40,018 bases of DNA, from assembly GCA_029247075.1 (NCBI GenBank), contig JAQWLX010000086.1, positions 1-40,018 of the forward strand, in the 5' to 3' direction. Below, piece by piece: positions 17,557-28,590 of the stretch (position 1 is its first letter; each line of letters opens with the position of its first letter). The DNA comes from Halieaceae bacterium (GTDB lineage Bacteria > Pseudomonadota > Gammaproteobacteria > Pseudomonadales > Halieaceae). The notes under the pieces are model-generated. The model was not told where the DNA came from. It saw nothing but the letters and a program-made list of their open reading frames with translations, and made no database searches. A program made the translations under genes and the position numbers.

Positions 17557-18912
17557 ATGGACATTCTTATTCAGTTCTCTTTTGTGGTCGCTGCTGCCTT
17601 GTTTATTTTTGGTCTTAAGCAGCTTGGCTCACCCGCCACCGCTAGGCGAGGAAATTTAATTTCATCGATTGGAATGTTGATTGCAATTGTGTCAGCACTG
17701 GTTGATCAAGGGATTGTTGAATATCAATTTATTCTAATTGGCATAGCTCTAGGCGCAATCGTTGGTGTTGCGGCGGCGCGATTGGTGCAGATGACCTCTA
17801 TGCCTGAGATGGTTGCACTATTTAATGGGTTTGGAGGGATGGCCAGTTTACTTGTCGGTTGGGCTGCGTTGAGTCCAACTGCTGGCACCTTTAATCTTGT
17901 GACGATTGTCTTGTCGATTCTTATTGGAGGTTTGACTTTTACTGGTTCGTTAGTGGCCTATGGCAAATTAAGTGAGACCATCAGTAGTGCCGCCGTGATG
18001 TTTACGGGGCAGCAAGTCGTCAACAGTTTGATTGTTCTCAGTATTCTCGCAAGTGCATTTATGTTTTGTTTGCAGCCAACTGATCCTCAATGGCTGTACT
18101 TGGTAGTTGGCCTGTCTCTGCTTTTTGGAATTATGGCGGTTATTCCAATTGGCGGAGCTGATATGCCTGTAGTAATTAGTCTGCTTAATTCATATTCAGG
18201 ATTGGCTGCCTGCGCTGCTGGGTTTGCCGTAGATAACAATATTCTTATTGTAGCTGGTTCTCTGGTTGGAGCGAGTGGGATTATATTGACTCAGATTATG
18301 TGTAAAGCTATGAACCGTTCCTTGGCAAATGTTCTGTTTTCTGGATTTGGTAGCGCACAAGCTCAAGGCGGAGAAGTTGAAGGCGAAGTGAAGCCGATAA
18401 CGGTAGAGGACGCTTACTATGTCCTAGAAGCGGCAACAAATATAGCTTTTATTCCAGGCTATGGTATGGCGGTAGCGCAAGCTCAACATGTCGTTAAAGA
18501 GCTTGCCGAGTTATTGGAACAAAACGGTGCTGAAGTCAATTTCGGCATTCATCCAGTTGCAGGTCGTATGCCAGGGCATATGAACGTACTTTTAGCTGAA
18601 GCGGATGTTCCTTACGATCAATTACTTGAGATGGATGAAATTAATCCGCGGATAGAGACAGTAGATGTTGCGATTGTTATTGGCGCAAATGATGTCGTGA
18701 ATCCAGCGGCCCGCGAGATGGAAAGCTCTCCAATCTATGGAATGCCAGTTATAAATGTTGATCATGCACGTACAGTGTTTGTACTAAAGAGGTCTATGGC
18801 ATCCGGGTTTGCGGGTATCGAAAACCCGCTCTTTTATAAAGATAATACTCGCATGCTATTTGGAGATGCAAAGGAATCAATCGGTGGTCTGGTAAGGGAA
18901 TTTGGTAGCTAG
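17557..18912 (+). CDS. pntB: NAD(P) transhydrogenase subunit beta
   Basis: VALFNGFGGMASLLVGWAAL, GYGMAVAQAQHVVKEL, FGIHPVAGRMPGHMNVLLAEADVPYD. ATG at 17557 is better spaced from AAGGAG than the track start 17551 (TTG). Confidence 0.96.
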   Translation: MDILIQFSFVVAAALFIFGLKQLGSPATARRGNLISSIGMLIAIVSALVDQGIVEYQFILIGIALGAIVGVAAARLVQMTSMPEMVALFNGFGGMASLLVGWAALSPTAGTFNLVTIVLSILIGGLTFTGSLVAYGKLSETISSAAVMFTGQQVVNSLIVLSILASAFMFCLQPTDPQWLYLVVGLSLLFGIMAVIPIGGADMPVVISLLNSYSGLAACAAGFAVDNNILIVAGSLVGASGIILTQIMCKAMNRSLANVLFSGFGSAQAQGGEVEGEVKPITVEDAYYVLEAATNIAFIPGYGMAVAQAQHVVKELAELLEQNGAEVNFGIHPVAGRMPGHMNVLLAEADVPYDQLLEMDEINPRIETVDVAIVIGANDVVNPAAREMESSPIYGMPVINVDHARTVFVLKRSMASGFAGIENPLFYKDNTRMLFGDAKESIGGLVREFGS

Positions 18913-18964
18913 TTATGTGTAACCCTGCTTTATAAGCATTTGTTAGGCTCGGTATATATTCCTG

Positions 18965-20743
18965 CTATGCGCTATTTTCTTTAACCGATAAATCTTGACC
19001 CTCTCTGAACTGTATTTGCGCAAGCCTAGAGTATAGTTGATTAGATTTAATCAGTTCAGAGTGGCTGCCCGTGGCTACTACAGAGCCTTTATCAATTACT
19101 GCAATTTTATCAACGTGCAAAATAGTTGATAGTCTATGTGCAATGATAATTGTAGTGCGGTTTTGCATCATATCTTTTAGGGCTAGCTGTACTGCTTGTT
19201 CGCTCTCGCTGTCTAGTGCACTGGTAGCTTCATCAAGTAAAAGAATCTTTGGGTCATTCAATATTGCTCTAGCTAATGCAATACGTTGTTTTTGTCCGCC
19301 AGATAGCCTTACACCCTGTTCACCCAAATAGCTTGAATATCCATCTGGCAGTTGATTTATAAATTCGTGTGCATGAGCTGCTTTGGCTGCAGATATCACT
19401 TCATTTTCAGTAGCGTTAGGCTTTCCATAGGTAATGTTGTAACGGACATCAGCGGTAAATAAAACGGGTTGCTGAGGGACTAGTGCAATTTCGCTCCGTA
19501 GTGATTGAAGGCTCATTTTTTTTATATCAGTATCATTTAAAAAAATTAACCCTTTGCAAGGATCATAGAAGCGTTGTAGCAATTCAAAGACGGTAGATTT
19601 TCCTCCTCCACTGGGACCGACCAGCGCCAAGCTGGTTCCTGTTTTGATATCTAAGTTGAACTCATTCAGCGCTAACTTTGTTGGGCGAGAGGGATAATAA
19701 AAGCTGATATTACTGAAAGTTAATTGCCCTTCAGAACTGTTCTTAATATCCTGCTTGGAGTTGCTGATGTTGCTTGAAGCATCAAGAAGTTCAAGGAGTC
19801 TTTCTGCTGCTCCGGCCGCTCTCTGAATTTCGCCCCAAACCTCCGAAAGAGTTGCAAAACCACTCCCGACCATAATTGCGTAAAAAACGAAAGACCCAAG
19901 TTCTCCAGCAGTCATTTCTCCGCTTATAACATCATGACCTCCAGCAGACATCATTCCTGCAAATCCGCCAAAAAGCATTATCATTGCAACACACACCAGT
20001 AGTGCGCGTTGCCTAACGCGTCTTCGCGCTATTTCAAAAGCTTTTTCAACTTCGCCATCGAATGCCTTGATCTCGAATTTCTCTTGAAGATGACTTTGAA
20101 CAACCTTGATTTGTTGAAAAATCTCTCCAGCGTAACTACCGACACTAGCAACACTTTCTTGACTACTTGAGGATAATTTTCTTACGCGACGTCCAAACAC
20201 CAGAATTGGCAGAAAAACCATGGGTACACTGGCAGTTATAATTAGACTTAGTTTTAGATTGGTAATGAACATCATAACTAGCGCTCCGGCAAGAGTTAGG
20301 GTTGATCGAAGAGCTAGACTTAGCCAGGACCCAATGATGGTTTGAAGAAGGGTGGTATCTGTTGTCAATCGAGACATAATTTCGCCAGGGCGATTGCTTT
20401 CAAAATACCCAGGGTGTAAATATACTAAATTAGCGAAAACAGCTTTACGTAAGTCAGCGCTTACTCTTTCCCCTAGCCATGAAATATAATAGAACCTAAC
20501 AAAAGTGCCGATGGCAATGATTCCGCTAATCATTAGTAGAGTTGTTATGGATTCTGTAAGCTTAGCTGGATCATTGCTCCCGAAACCTTGATCTATAATA
20601 GCTTCGATGCCTTTACCAAGAGATAGCGTAGCCAATGCAGTTACGATAAGCGCAGTAGCTGCTACGATCATTCTAAACTTATAGGGTAACAAGTATTTAA
20701 ATACTGCTAGTAGTGTAGAAGGATTTCCCTTACTGTTAGTCAT
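18965..20743 (-). CDS. ABC transporter, fused permease/ATPase (MsbA/ABCB-like exporter)
   Basis: N-terminal ABC membrane domain; Walker A GPSGGGKST, signature LSGGQKQRIALARA, Walker B ILLLDEATSALD. Confidence 0.92.
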   Translation of the reverse strand: MTNSKGNPSTLLAVFKYLLPYKFRMIVAATALIVTALATLSLGKGIEAIIDQGFGSNDPAKLTESITTLLMISGIIAIGTFVRFYYISWLGERVSADLRKAVFANLVYLHPGYFESNRPGEIMSRLTTDTTLLQTIIGSWLSLALRSTLTLAGALVMMFITNLKLSLIITASVPMVFLPILVFGRRVRKLSSSSQESVASVGSYAGEIFQQIKVVQSHLQEKFEIKAFDGEVEKAFEIARRRVRQRALLVCVAMIMLFGGFAGMMSAGGHDVISGEMTAGELGSFVFYAIMVGSGFATLSEVWGEIQRAAGAAERLLELLDASSNISNSKQDIKNSSEGQLTFSNISFYYPSRPTKLALNEFNLDIKTGTSLALVGPSGGGKSTVFELLQRFYDPCKGLIFLNDTDIKKMSLQSLRSEIALVPQQPVLFTADVRYNITYGKPNATENEVISAAKAAHAHEFINQLPDGYSSYLGEQGVRLSGGQKQRIALARAILNDPKILLLDEATSALDSESEQAVQLALKDMMQNRTTIIIAHRLSTILHVDKIAVIDKGSVVATGSHSELIKSNQLYSRLAQIQFREGQDLSVKENSA

Positions 20744-20895
20744 TAATAATTGACTCTGTTTAATAGGTGAAATTCAGGCGCTAGGTTATTGCGACGCTAA
20801 AAACAATATTATTTGTATAGAAGTTCCTAGTAATCCTTCTGTAAGTCTAAATCTTCAAGGATTACATTGATACTAGTGATGAGTGAAGTTTAAAG

Positions 20896-21648
20896 ATGCG
20901 CTTTAAAGATAAAGTAGTTCTAATTACTGGAGCCAGCAGAGGCTTGGGCAAGGCAATGGCGGAGGGTTTTGCCGAAGAAGGCGCAAAAATTATCGTTAGC
21001 AGCCGAAAGTTAGATGCATGTGAGGCGGTTGCAGGAAGTATAAAATCTAGAGGTGGCGATGCAATCGCAATTGATGCTCATCTAGGATCAACGGAGAAAA
21101 TAGATAGTCTTCTATCAAAGGTCTACTCGGAAGTATCAAAGGTAGACATACTAATTAATAATGCAGGTATCAATTTAGGCATGACTTCTCTCTCAGATAC
21201 GACTGTCGCTATGTTCGATAAGATGATTTCAGTCAATCTGCGAGGACCTTGGTATTTGTCTTCTAGGATAGCGCCAAAAATGGGTGATTCCGGGGGTGGA
21301 TGTATAATCAATATTCTTTCCATAGCAGCAATGATTTCTCCACCTAACATGGGTTTATACGCGGCTACTAAGGCTGCCCTGGCTTCACTTACTGAAGTGA
21401 TGGCTCAAGAGTGGTCATCCCTTAATATTCGAGTAAATGCTCTTGCACCAGGGAGTTATCGAAGTGAAATGACCAATAGTGCAATTGAAAGTATAGAAGG
21501 ATACGAACAGTCATTGATTGATGCGGCATTGATTCCTAGGATCGCAGATTCTAAAGAAATTCTGAATCCAATTTTTTACCTTGCTACTGAAGCCTATACT
21601 ACAGGAACGACTTTAGTAGCAGATGGAGGTGTTCTTGCGAAAAGATAA
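20896..21648 (+). CDS. SDR-family oxidoreductase
   Basis: VVLITGASRGLGKAMAEGFAEEGA, NNAG, YAATKAALASLTEVMAQEW, VNALAPGSYRSEM. Confidence 0.92.
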   Translation: MRFKDKVVLITGASRGLGKAMAEGFAEEGAKIIVSSRKLDACEAVAGSIKSRGGDAIAIDAHLGSTEKIDSLLSKVYSEVSKVDILINNAGINLGMTSLSDTTVAMFDKMISVNLRGPWYLSSRIAPKMGDSGGGCIINILSIAAMISPPNMGLYAATKAALASLTEVMAQEWSSLNIRVNALAPGSYRSEMTNSAIESIEGYEQSLIDAALIPRIADSKEILNPIFYLATEAYTTGTTLVADGGVLAKR

Positions 21649-21665
21649 ATACACTGAGTTTCTGA

Positions 21666-22418
21666 CTAATCGAAGGTATCTATTTCATCTTTGATCGGCT
21701 CCATTCTTCTCGCTAAAAAAATCCCTAGCTCGAATAAAATCCACATTGGTATAGCCAACAGAGATTGTGAAATAACATCTGGAGGAGTGAGTAACATTCC
21801 GATAACAAAACAGCCCACTAGAATAAAAGGACGTTTACTAGCTAACTTTTCTGCGGTGGTTACTCCAGTTACTATAAGTATGATCGCGACGATGGGTATT
21901 TCAAATGCTATACCAAAGGCGAAGAAAAGTTTAAGAACAAAATCAAGGTAGCGATTAATATCCGTCATAATTTCTATTCCGTCTGGCGCTACACTAGTAA
22001 AAAAGCTAAAAACTAGAGGGAATACAACAAAGTAGGCGAAAGCGGTTCCAGCATAAAAAAGAATAATACTAGAAGATAAGATAGGAATTGCAATACGCTG
22101 CTCTGTAAGGTACATACCCGGCGAAATGAATCGCCATATTTGAAAAAGCACATACGGCATTGCTAAATATAAAGATAAAAGCATCGATAGCTTAAATGGA
22201 GTTAGGAATGGCGATGCGACTTCGGTTGCAATCATGCTAGCTCCTTCGGGGAGAAGGTCTCTAAGGGGCAGTGAAATAAACTCATAGATCTCATTCGCAA
22301 AAGGAAACAGAAACAGGAAGATGATAAAAACAGCAATTAAGCATCGGATTATGCGATCTCGAAGCTCCGTTAGGTGGGCTATCAATGTTTGTGGTTGATC
22401 AAGATCTTCTTTGCTCAT
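21666..22418 (-). CDS. tatC: Sec-independent protein translocase TatC
   Basis: LIAHLTELRDRIIRCLIAV..., FLTPFKLSMLLSLYLAMPYVLFQIWRFISPGMY. Confidence 0.96.
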   Translation of the reverse strand: MSKEDLDQPQTLIAHLTELRDRIIRCLIAVFIIFLFLFPFANEIYEFISLPLRDLLPEGASMIATEVASPFLTPFKLSMLLSLYLAMPYVLFQIWRFISPGMYLTEQRIAIPILSSSIILFYAGTAFAYFVVFPLVFSFFTSVAPDGIEIMTDINRYLDFVLKLFFAFGIAFEIPIVAIILIVTGVTTAEKLASKRPFILVGCFVIGMLLTPPDVISQSLLAIPMWILFELGIFLARRMEPIKDEIDTFD

Positions 22419-22756
22419 TTGCTTTGGTCTTTAATTGAACCAACAGCTACGTTGTCTGCCTTGACGGGTGGGAATTCAGACAATTGACTGCTCAGCTCTC
22501 CATATTGTTTTCCAATAGCATTTTCGATTTCTTCGGATTCATTTTTGATATGCTCACCGGTATCACGCAATTCTTTTAGAATACTTTCATTATGCAGTTC
22601 TTGCTGCACCTCCATGCGGATATCATTATAACTTCGACGAATTTTGTTAAGCCAAGCACTTAAGGTTCTAATAGTATCTGGAAGCTGCTCGGGCCCAATA
22701 ACCAGTAGTCCGACAACTGCGATCAGAACAAGCTCAGCGAAACCGACATCAAACAT
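22415..22756 (-). CDS. tatB: Sec-independent protein translocase TatB
   Basis: MFDVGFAELVLIAVVGLLVIGPEQLPDTIRTLSAWLNKIRR. Confidence 0.94.
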   Translation of the reverse strand: MFDVGFAELVLIAVVGLLVIGPEQLPDTIRTLSAWLNKIRRSYNDIRMEVQQELHNESILKELRDTGEHIKNESEEIENAIGKQYGELSSQLSEFPPVKADNVAVGSIKDQSK

Positions 22757-22767
22757 TTTATTTTAGA

Positions 22768-22983
22768 CTAGAGAGGCCTAGCCGGATCGTTGTTATCCTC
22801 ATCTTTAGCAGAGGAAGCAGATTCGGTCTCTTCTGATGAATTTTCCTGGAGACTCTTTCGAAATCCTTTCACAGCTCCTCCCAGATCACTACCTAACGAC
22901 TTTAACCTCTTTGTACCAAATATCATTATTACAATGACGAGAATTATTAGTAGTTGCCAAATGCTAATACCACCTACGCCCAT
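22768..22983 (-). CDS. tatA: Sec-independent protein translocase TatA
   Basis: [42 protein letters not shown]. Confidence 0.95.
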   Translation of the reverse strand: MGVGGISIWQLLIILVIVIMIFGTKRLKSLGSDLGGAVKGFRKSLQENSSEETESASSAKDEDNNDPARPL

Positions 22984-23005
22984 AATTTGTACCTCGCGTT
23001 AAATT

Positions 23006-23347
23006 TCATTTTTTTCTTGACGCCTTTTCTTCGATTCCAGAGATACCAAATCTCTCCTGCAGACAATCAATCACCTCAGCTACATCTCCATCCAAGTGTG
23101 AAAGTAGTATCATGCAATGAAACCATAAATCTGCTACTTCGCCCACTACCTCCTCTCGACTTTGATCGGAATTGTTGTTTTTCGCTGAGATTATGAGTTC
23201 AGTCGATTCCTCTCCAATTTTTTCTAGGATTTTATCAAGGCCCATTTCGTGTAAGCTGGCAACATAAGAAGAATTTGGATTTGCATTTCTACGATCTCTA
23301 AGAACTTCACTAAGTTGAAAGAAAATATTACTCATTTCCATTCCCAT
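23006..23347 (-). CDS. hisE: Phosphoribosyl-ATP pyrophosphohydrolase
   Basis: [20 protein letters not shown]...[18 protein letters not shown]; true start may be the Met at 23335. Confidence 0.94.
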   Translation of the reverse strand: MGMEMSNIFFQLSEVLRDRRNANPNSSYVASLHEMGLDKILEKIGEESTELIISAKNNNSDQSREEVVGEVADLWFHCMILLSHLDGDVAEVIDCLQERFGISGIEEKASRKK

Positions 23348-23720
23348 AGATTTTATCGGGTGGCTTAATTATAGGTGCATCTATCTCCCATTTGTGATTC
23401 GAATAGCGCCAAAAGAAACAATTTGCCCTGCCTGTATGACAGGCTATTTCACCAACCTGATCGACCTTAATTAAAATAGTATCCAGGTCACAATCTATAC
23501 GAATTTCTCGAATGTGTTGAACGAATCCAGATTGTTCTCCCTTCCGCCAAAGTTGACTTCTTGACCTTGACCAATACACGGTCCGACCTTCCGAAATACT
23601 GCACTCTAACGATTCTTTATTCATCCACGCCAGCATTAGAATTTCACCGGAAGACCAAGATTGAGCTATCGCAGGTATTAGCCCGTCTTCATTCCACTTT
23701 AAATCATCCAAATTATCCAT
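23328..23720 (-). CDS. hisI: Phosphoribosyl-AMP cyclohydrolase
   Basis: [53 protein letters not shown]...[27 protein letters not shown]. Confidence 0.96.
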   Translation of the reverse strand: MDNLDDLKWNEDGLIPAIAQSWSSGEILMLAWMNKESLECSISEGRTVYWSRSRSQLWRKGEQSGFVQHIREIRIDCDLDTILIKVDQVGEIACHTGRANCFFWRYSNHKWEIDAPIIKPPDKIYGNGNE

Positions 23721-23807
23721 GTTCCGTTTCTGTTGATGTTGTATTTAATGCGATTATCACATAAGTAAGACTAAGACTTCAGTGTCTTGTGCAAATATAT
23801 AATGGGA

Positions 23808-25412
23808 TTAGCCAAACATTGACAAATACAGCGGGTTAAATAGTGAAGGGAATTTGAGAGATAAGACGACAATTGATAAAACAACACCAAGCAAAACAAA
23901 AGACAGCAGCTGTCGAGCCAATCTTTCGATTTGAAATTTCCGACGAAGATCATTAATTTCCGCATTGCAAGTCCCTAGTTCTTTCTTTAAATTCTTATTT
24001 TCGGACAAGTTGCTATATAGAACATCAGGTAATTCTGGAAACTTTTCTAACCAAGAAGGTAGCTTAGTTTTTAAGCGCTGTAAAATTGATAGTGGAGAAT
24101 AACGATCTTTAATCCAGTTTTCTAAAAACGGTAAAGCCGTATCCCACAAATTCAACTCTGGATAGAGTTGACGACCAAGTCCTTCAATATTTAGTAAGGT
24201 CTTTTGGAGCAGTACCAGCGAAGGTTGTACCTCCATATCATACTGACGTGCCGCTCTGAACAGATTAATTAGTAGCTGACCTAATGAAATATCTCTTATC
24301 GGACGCTCAAAGATAGGCTCACAAAGAGTGCGTATAGTAGACTCAAAATCCTGAATATTTGTGTTACTTGCGACCCAGCCACATTCTAAGTGAAGCTCTG
24401 CAACTTCTCGATAGTTGCGTCTGAAAATTGCGAGTAGGTTTCGACCTAAATAATATTGGTCTTTGTCACTGAGAGTGCCAATAATTGCGCAGTCCACCGA
24501 AATATAGGTTGGGTCATCAGGTTTACTGATATCTATAAATATATTCCCTGGATGCATATCTGCGTGAAAAAAATTGTCTTCGAATACTTGAGTGAAAAAA
24601 GTTTCCACTCCCCTCTCTGCTAAAACTTTGAGGCTGATATTTGATGACTTTAAAATTTCTATATCGTTGACAGGAACACCACCTATTCTTTCCATCACAT
24701 ACACAGTCTTTGATGTGTATTTCCAAAAAACTTCCGGAACATATACTAGGTTTCTGCCTTGAAAGTTACGTCTTAACTGACTGGCGTTGGCCGCTTCTCG
24801 AGCAAGATCTAGTTCTGCAATAATTGTGTTTTCATAGTCAGATACAATCTCGATCGGTCGCAATCTTGGGCCATCTTTAAAGTATTTTACTATGAATTGT
24901 GCGAGAGAAAACAAAAGGCCTATATCGTCGTGAATAATATCTTCAATGTCAGGTCTAATAATTTTAACGACAACTTCCTTGCCATTATGCAAGGTAGCAG
25001 CGTGAACTTGGGCCACAGAAGCAGATGCTATTGGCGTCTCTTCGAAGTGCATAAAAATCTCTGAGATCCTTCCACATAAGGCTTTTTCTACAATCGAGAT
25101 TGCCTTTGTCTCTGAAAACGGAGGGACCTTATCTACAAGCTTGACTAGCTCATCTGCGATATCCATTGGTAACAGATCACGTCTAGTAGACAGTGCTTGT
25201 CCAAATTTAATAAATACTGGCCCAAGTTCTTCTAAGCCGCGTCTGAGTCGAGTACCTCTGTCTATGTCACTCTCTGCAACGAGCTTCCACGGATTCATTT
25301 TCAGCAGGACAGAAAGAGGCCATGCCAGTACATCCCTTGATATTAATTCATCAAGTCGGTATCGGCCTATAACTCGAATGATTTTTAGAAGACGAATAAT
25401 TCGTGATATCAA
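23808..25412 (-). CDS. ubiB: Ubiquinone biosynthesis atypical kinase UbiB
   Basis: LGPVFIKFGQALSTRRDLLP, ASASVAQVHAA, DNFFHADMHPGNIFI; C-terminal TM. Confidence 0.94.
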   Translation of the reverse strand: MISRIIRLLKIIRVIGRYRLDELISRDVLAWPLSVLLKMNPWKLVAESDIDRGTRLRRGLEELGPVFIKFGQALSTRRDLLPMDIADELVKLVDKVPPFSETKAISIVEKALCGRISEIFMHFEETPIASASVAQVHAATLHNGKEVVVKIIRPDIEDIIHDDIGLLFSLAQFIVKYFKDGPRLRPIEIVSDYENTIIAELDLAREAANASQLRRNFQGRNLVYVPEVFWKYTSKTVYVMERIGGVPVNDIEILKSSNISLKVLAERGVETFFTQVFEDNFFHADMHPGNIFIDISKPDDPTYISVDCAIIGTLSDKDQYYLGRNLLAIFRRNYREVAELHLECGWVASNTNIQDFESTIRTLCEPIFERPIRDISLGQLLINLFRAARQYDMEVQPSLVLLQKTLLNIEGLGRQLYPELNLWDTALPFLENWIKDRYSPLSILQRLKTKLPSWLEKFPELPDVLYSNLSENKNLKKELGTCNAEINDLRRKFQIERLARQLLSFVLLGVVLSIVVLSLKFPSLFNPLYLSMFG

Positions 25413-25429
25413 AATATTTTCCGAGGAGT

Positions 25430-26050
25430 TTAGATAGCTTTCCGTAATTTTTTTGTAAGTGAATCCAAGCGATCTGCAGCTAACCTTAACTTTTGTGTGT
25501 CTGTATAAAAATCCTCCAATTCTAGTTTAGATGGCGATAGCCTCGCTTCTTCATGTATATACTCTCTTATTTGTCTTAGTAGACTGTCTTTGGTTAGTTT
25601 ATTCCATTGATGCACTCTTCTGACCGAACTACCTATACGATGGCTTGCTATATCACCTAAGTATTCTGTTAAATATGCTTCCCAGTCTAAATCTAGATTC
25701 TTGAGAATCTGACTGATCTCAAGCAATCGGTTACTTTCTCCACTAATTTCTAGCGGACTATTTATAAGCTCTTTACCAGGATCTTCAGATAGAGTCAGTG
25801 CAAAGAATTCAGATGCTGTGCCGGAGACTCGAGTGGTAATTTCGCCCTCATAGATGTTCTGTAATCTAGGTTGACCTGCTGAATCTATAATTAAATACAC
25901 TGTTAGACTAGGTTCAGTGATATTTATTAAGAAAGCACACCCAGAAAGAGCACGAAGCCGGGAACATTTTGAGCGATCAAGCTTCATCGCTTGATGCATA
26001 GATATTTCAAGCATAGCCAATGCTGCCGTTTGAAGAGTCTGACTAAGCAT
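25430..26050 (-). CDS. ubiJ: Ubiquinone biosynthesis accessory factor UbiJ (SCP2 domain)
   Basis: Between ubiE and ubiB; SCP2-like sequence. ATG at 26050 preferred over the TTG at 26080 in the track. Confidence 0.82.
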   Translation of the reverse strand: MLSQTLQTAALAMLEISMHQAMKLDRSKCSRLRALSGCAFLINITEPSLTVYLIIDSAGQPRLQNIYEGEITTRVSGTASEFFALTLSEDPGKELINSPLEISGESNRLLEISQILKNLDLDWEAYLTEYLGDIASHRIGSSVRRVHQWNKLTKDSLLRQIREYIHEEARLSPSKLELEDFYTDTQKLRLAADRLDSLTKKLRKAI

Positions 26051-26801
26051 CTGGATTTTTAATTCCTCGATGGATTGCAACTATACCTCCAGTCATATTG
26101 TAATAATCACAATTTGAGAAGCCTGCATCTTCAACGAGTATTTGAAGCTCTTCCTGATCGGGGTGCATTCTTATAGATTCGGCTAAATACTTATAGCTAT
26201 CACTATCGTTCGCAACAATTTTTCCCATTAAGGGGAGAATATGAAATGAATAGGCATCGTAGGCTTTAGCCAGAATCCCATTTGTTGGTTTAGAAAATTC
26301 GAGAATTAATAAACGACCGCCGGGTTTTAATGCCCGATACATGGATTTTAAGGCAGCCGACTTATCTGTCACATTACGAAGGCCAAAAGCAATTGTAATG
26401 CATTCGAAATTCGCATCTGGAAAGGGCAGTTTTTGTGCATCAGCCTGAACAAAATTTATGTTCGATCGCCAGCATTTGTCAAGTAACTTATCCCTTCCTA
26501 CTTTAAGCATTGATTCATTTATATCAGCTAGGACAACGGTCCCATCTGACCCAACAATGTCAGAGAATTTAATAGCTAGATCTCCGGTGCCTCCCGCTAT
26601 ATCGAGCACTGAATTTCCTTCTCTAACAGCACTCAGTTCAATAGCAAAACGTTTCCATATGCGGTGAATACCAATAGACATTAAGTCATTCATTAGATCA
26701 TAGCGATCAGCAACTGAGTTAAATATACCAGCCACAAGATTAGCTTTTTCATTTTTTGGGACGGTTTTAAAACCGAAATCGGTCGAGTCGTTTTCTTTCA
26801 T
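26043..26801 (-). CDS. ubiE: Ubiquinone/menaquinone biosynthesis C-methyltransferase UbiE
   Basis: [65 protein letters not shown]. Confidence 0.96.
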   Translation of the reverse strand: MKENDSTDFGFKTVPKNEKANLVAGIFNSVADRYDLMNDLMSIGIHRIWKRFAIELSAVREGNSVLDIAGGTGDLAIKFSDIVGSDGTVVLADINESMLKVGRDKLLDKCWRSNINFVQADAQKLPFPDANFECITIAFGLRNVTDKSAALKSMYRALKPGGRLLILEFSKPTNGILAKAYDAYSFHILPLMGKIVANDSDSYKYLAESIRMHPDQEELQILVEDAGFSNCDYYNMTGGIVAIHRGIKNPDA

Positions 26802-26861
26802 ATTTAGATATTTTATTTATCCTAAGATTTATATTTTAACTTGATAGTAGGAATAGATCTG

Positions 26862-27254
26862 TTATATTTTAAAATTCAAAACTTGCTCATTTGGGTCTCG
26901 GCTTAGTCCTTCTTCAGAAAGTCTTTTTAAATATTTTGACCATAGAGATTCTTTATTAATACTAAGATACCTAAGATATTCCCATGAATAAATTCCAGAG
27001 TCGTGATCGTCATCGAAGACGAGTTGGATTGCATAGTTTCCAACTCTGTTTATTTTTGATATGCCAACATTTTTTTTCCCGTGTTGAAGTTTTTCTTCTT
27101 TCGAATTGTGGCCTCGCACCTCTGCCGACGGAGAGTTTATTCTAAGATATTCGAAACTAAGTGAAAACGATTCCTGATTAGAATAAAGAAGCTCTAGTTG
27201 ACGATTTTTTTTTCGAATTAATATCTGACTTGGACGAACACTGTCTTCCGTCAT
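26862..27254 (-). CDS. DUF971 (gamma-butyrobetaine hydroxylase-like N-terminal) protein
   Basis: VGNYAIQLVFDDDHDSGIYSWEYLRYL; adjacent to hslU as in Pseudomonas. Confidence 0.9.
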   Translation of the reverse strand: MTEDSVRPSQILIRKKNRQLELLYSNQESFSLSFEYLRINSPSAEVRGHNSKEEKLQHGKKNVGISKINRVGNYAIQLVFDDDHDSGIYSWEYLRYLSINKESLWSKYLKRLSEEGLSRDPNEQVLNFKI

Positions 27255-27266
27255 TTGGAATTGCTC

Positions 27267-28589
27267 TTACAGAATAAATCTCGATAAGTCTTCATCAGCA
27301 CTTAGTTCTCCTATTTGTTTATCGACATAGTCAGAGTTAACACAAATAGTGGCGTTACCGGAAGCTTTATCGGCTGCTTCGTAAGAAGCTTCCTCTAGGA
27401 GGCGTTCCATTACTGTATGAAGTCGTCGAGCTCCAATATTTTCAGTTTGTTCATTAACTTGCCATGCTAATTCTGCAATTCTTCTTAACCCATCACTTGA
27501 AAAAGATAGCTCTACCCCTTCAGTAGATAATAGCGCCTTATATTGCTCGCTGAGAGAAGCACTTGGTTCTGTAAGAATACGTTCAAAATCGTCTGCCGAT
27601 AAAGCATTCAACTCAACTCTTATAGGGAGTCTTCCTTGTAACTCTGGAATTAGATCAGAAGGTTTTGCTAGATGAAATGAACCTGAGGCTATGAATAATA
27701 TGTGATCAGTTTTTATTATTCCATACTTGGTGGATACATTGCATCCTTCTACTAAGGGCAAAAGATCTCGTTGGACGCCTTCTCTTGAAATATCTGCACC
27801 ACTTCGCTCGCTGCTTTTTGCAACTTTATCTAGCTCATCAATAAAAACTATACCGTTTTGTTCTGCCGCTTGGATGGCTTTTAGTTTTACATCATCATCA
27901 TTTACTAGTTTTTTGGCTTCTTGTTCGCAAAGAGAATGAAAAGCAGCCTTGACGGTCATTTTTCGCAATTTTTGAGTCGCCTCAGATATATTAGAAAACA
28001 TACTTTGCAGTTGGCTAGTCATTTCCTCCATCCCTGGGGGAGTCATTATTTCTATGTTGCTACTAGGAACTGATATTGATAATTCAATTTCTTTTTCATC
28101 GAGTACACCTTCACGAAATTTTTTTCTTAGGAGTTGTCTGGTATTACCTATGCTTTCTTTATCGCTTAAGTCGTTGGCTGGAAGCAAGATATCTAATATT
28201 CGCTCCTCTGCGCTTTCTTCAGCACGAAACTTAACACGGTCCATTTCTTTTTCACGTAAAAGGTTTACCGAAATTTCTAGGAGATCGCGAACTATAGATT
28301 CAACGTCACGGCCAACATAACCCACTTCAGTAAATTTGGTTGCCTCTACTTTAATAAATGGCGCATTTTCCAATTTTGCTAAGCGTCTAGCTATTTCTGT
28401 TTTTCCTACACCTGTAGGCCCAATCATCAAGATGTTTTTGGGAGTAATTTCGCTTCTAAGGTCATTGCTCAATTGCATACGTCTCCAGCGATTTCGCAAT
28501 GCAATAGCAACCGCTCGTTTGGCTGATTCTTGACCAACTACATATTTATCAAGTTCGTGAACAATTTCTCTAGGCGTCATTTCGGTCAT
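27267..28589 (-). CDS. hslU: HslU, ATPase subunit of the HslUV protease
   Basis: [65 protein letters not shown]. Confidence 0.97.
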   Translation of the reverse strand: MTEMTPREIVHELDKYVVGQESAKRAVAIALRNRWRRMQLSNDLRSEITPKNILMIGPTGVGKTEIARRLAKLENAPFIKVEATKFTEVGYVGRDVESIVRDLLEISVNLLREKEMDRVKFRAEESAEERILDILLPANDLSDKESIGNTRQLLRKKFREGVLDEKEIELSISVPSSNIEIMTPPGMEEMTSQLQSMFSNISEATQKLRKMTVKAAFHSLCEQEAKKLVNDDDVKLKAIQAAEQNGIVFIDELDKVAKSSERSGADISREGVQRDLLPLVEGCNVSTKYGIIKTDHILFIASGSFHLAKPSDLIPELQGRLPIRVELNALSADDFERILTEPSASLSEQYKALLSTEGVELSFSSDGLRRIAELAWQVNEQTENIGARRLHTVMERLLEEASYEAADKASGNATICVNSDYVDKQIGELSADEDLSRFIL

Positions 28590-28590
28590 T

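Noticed and set aside
25141-25437. 98 aa plus-strand ORF opposite the start of ubiB
   Set aside because: Ser/Arg-rich shadow of ubiB coding sequence; no independent support.
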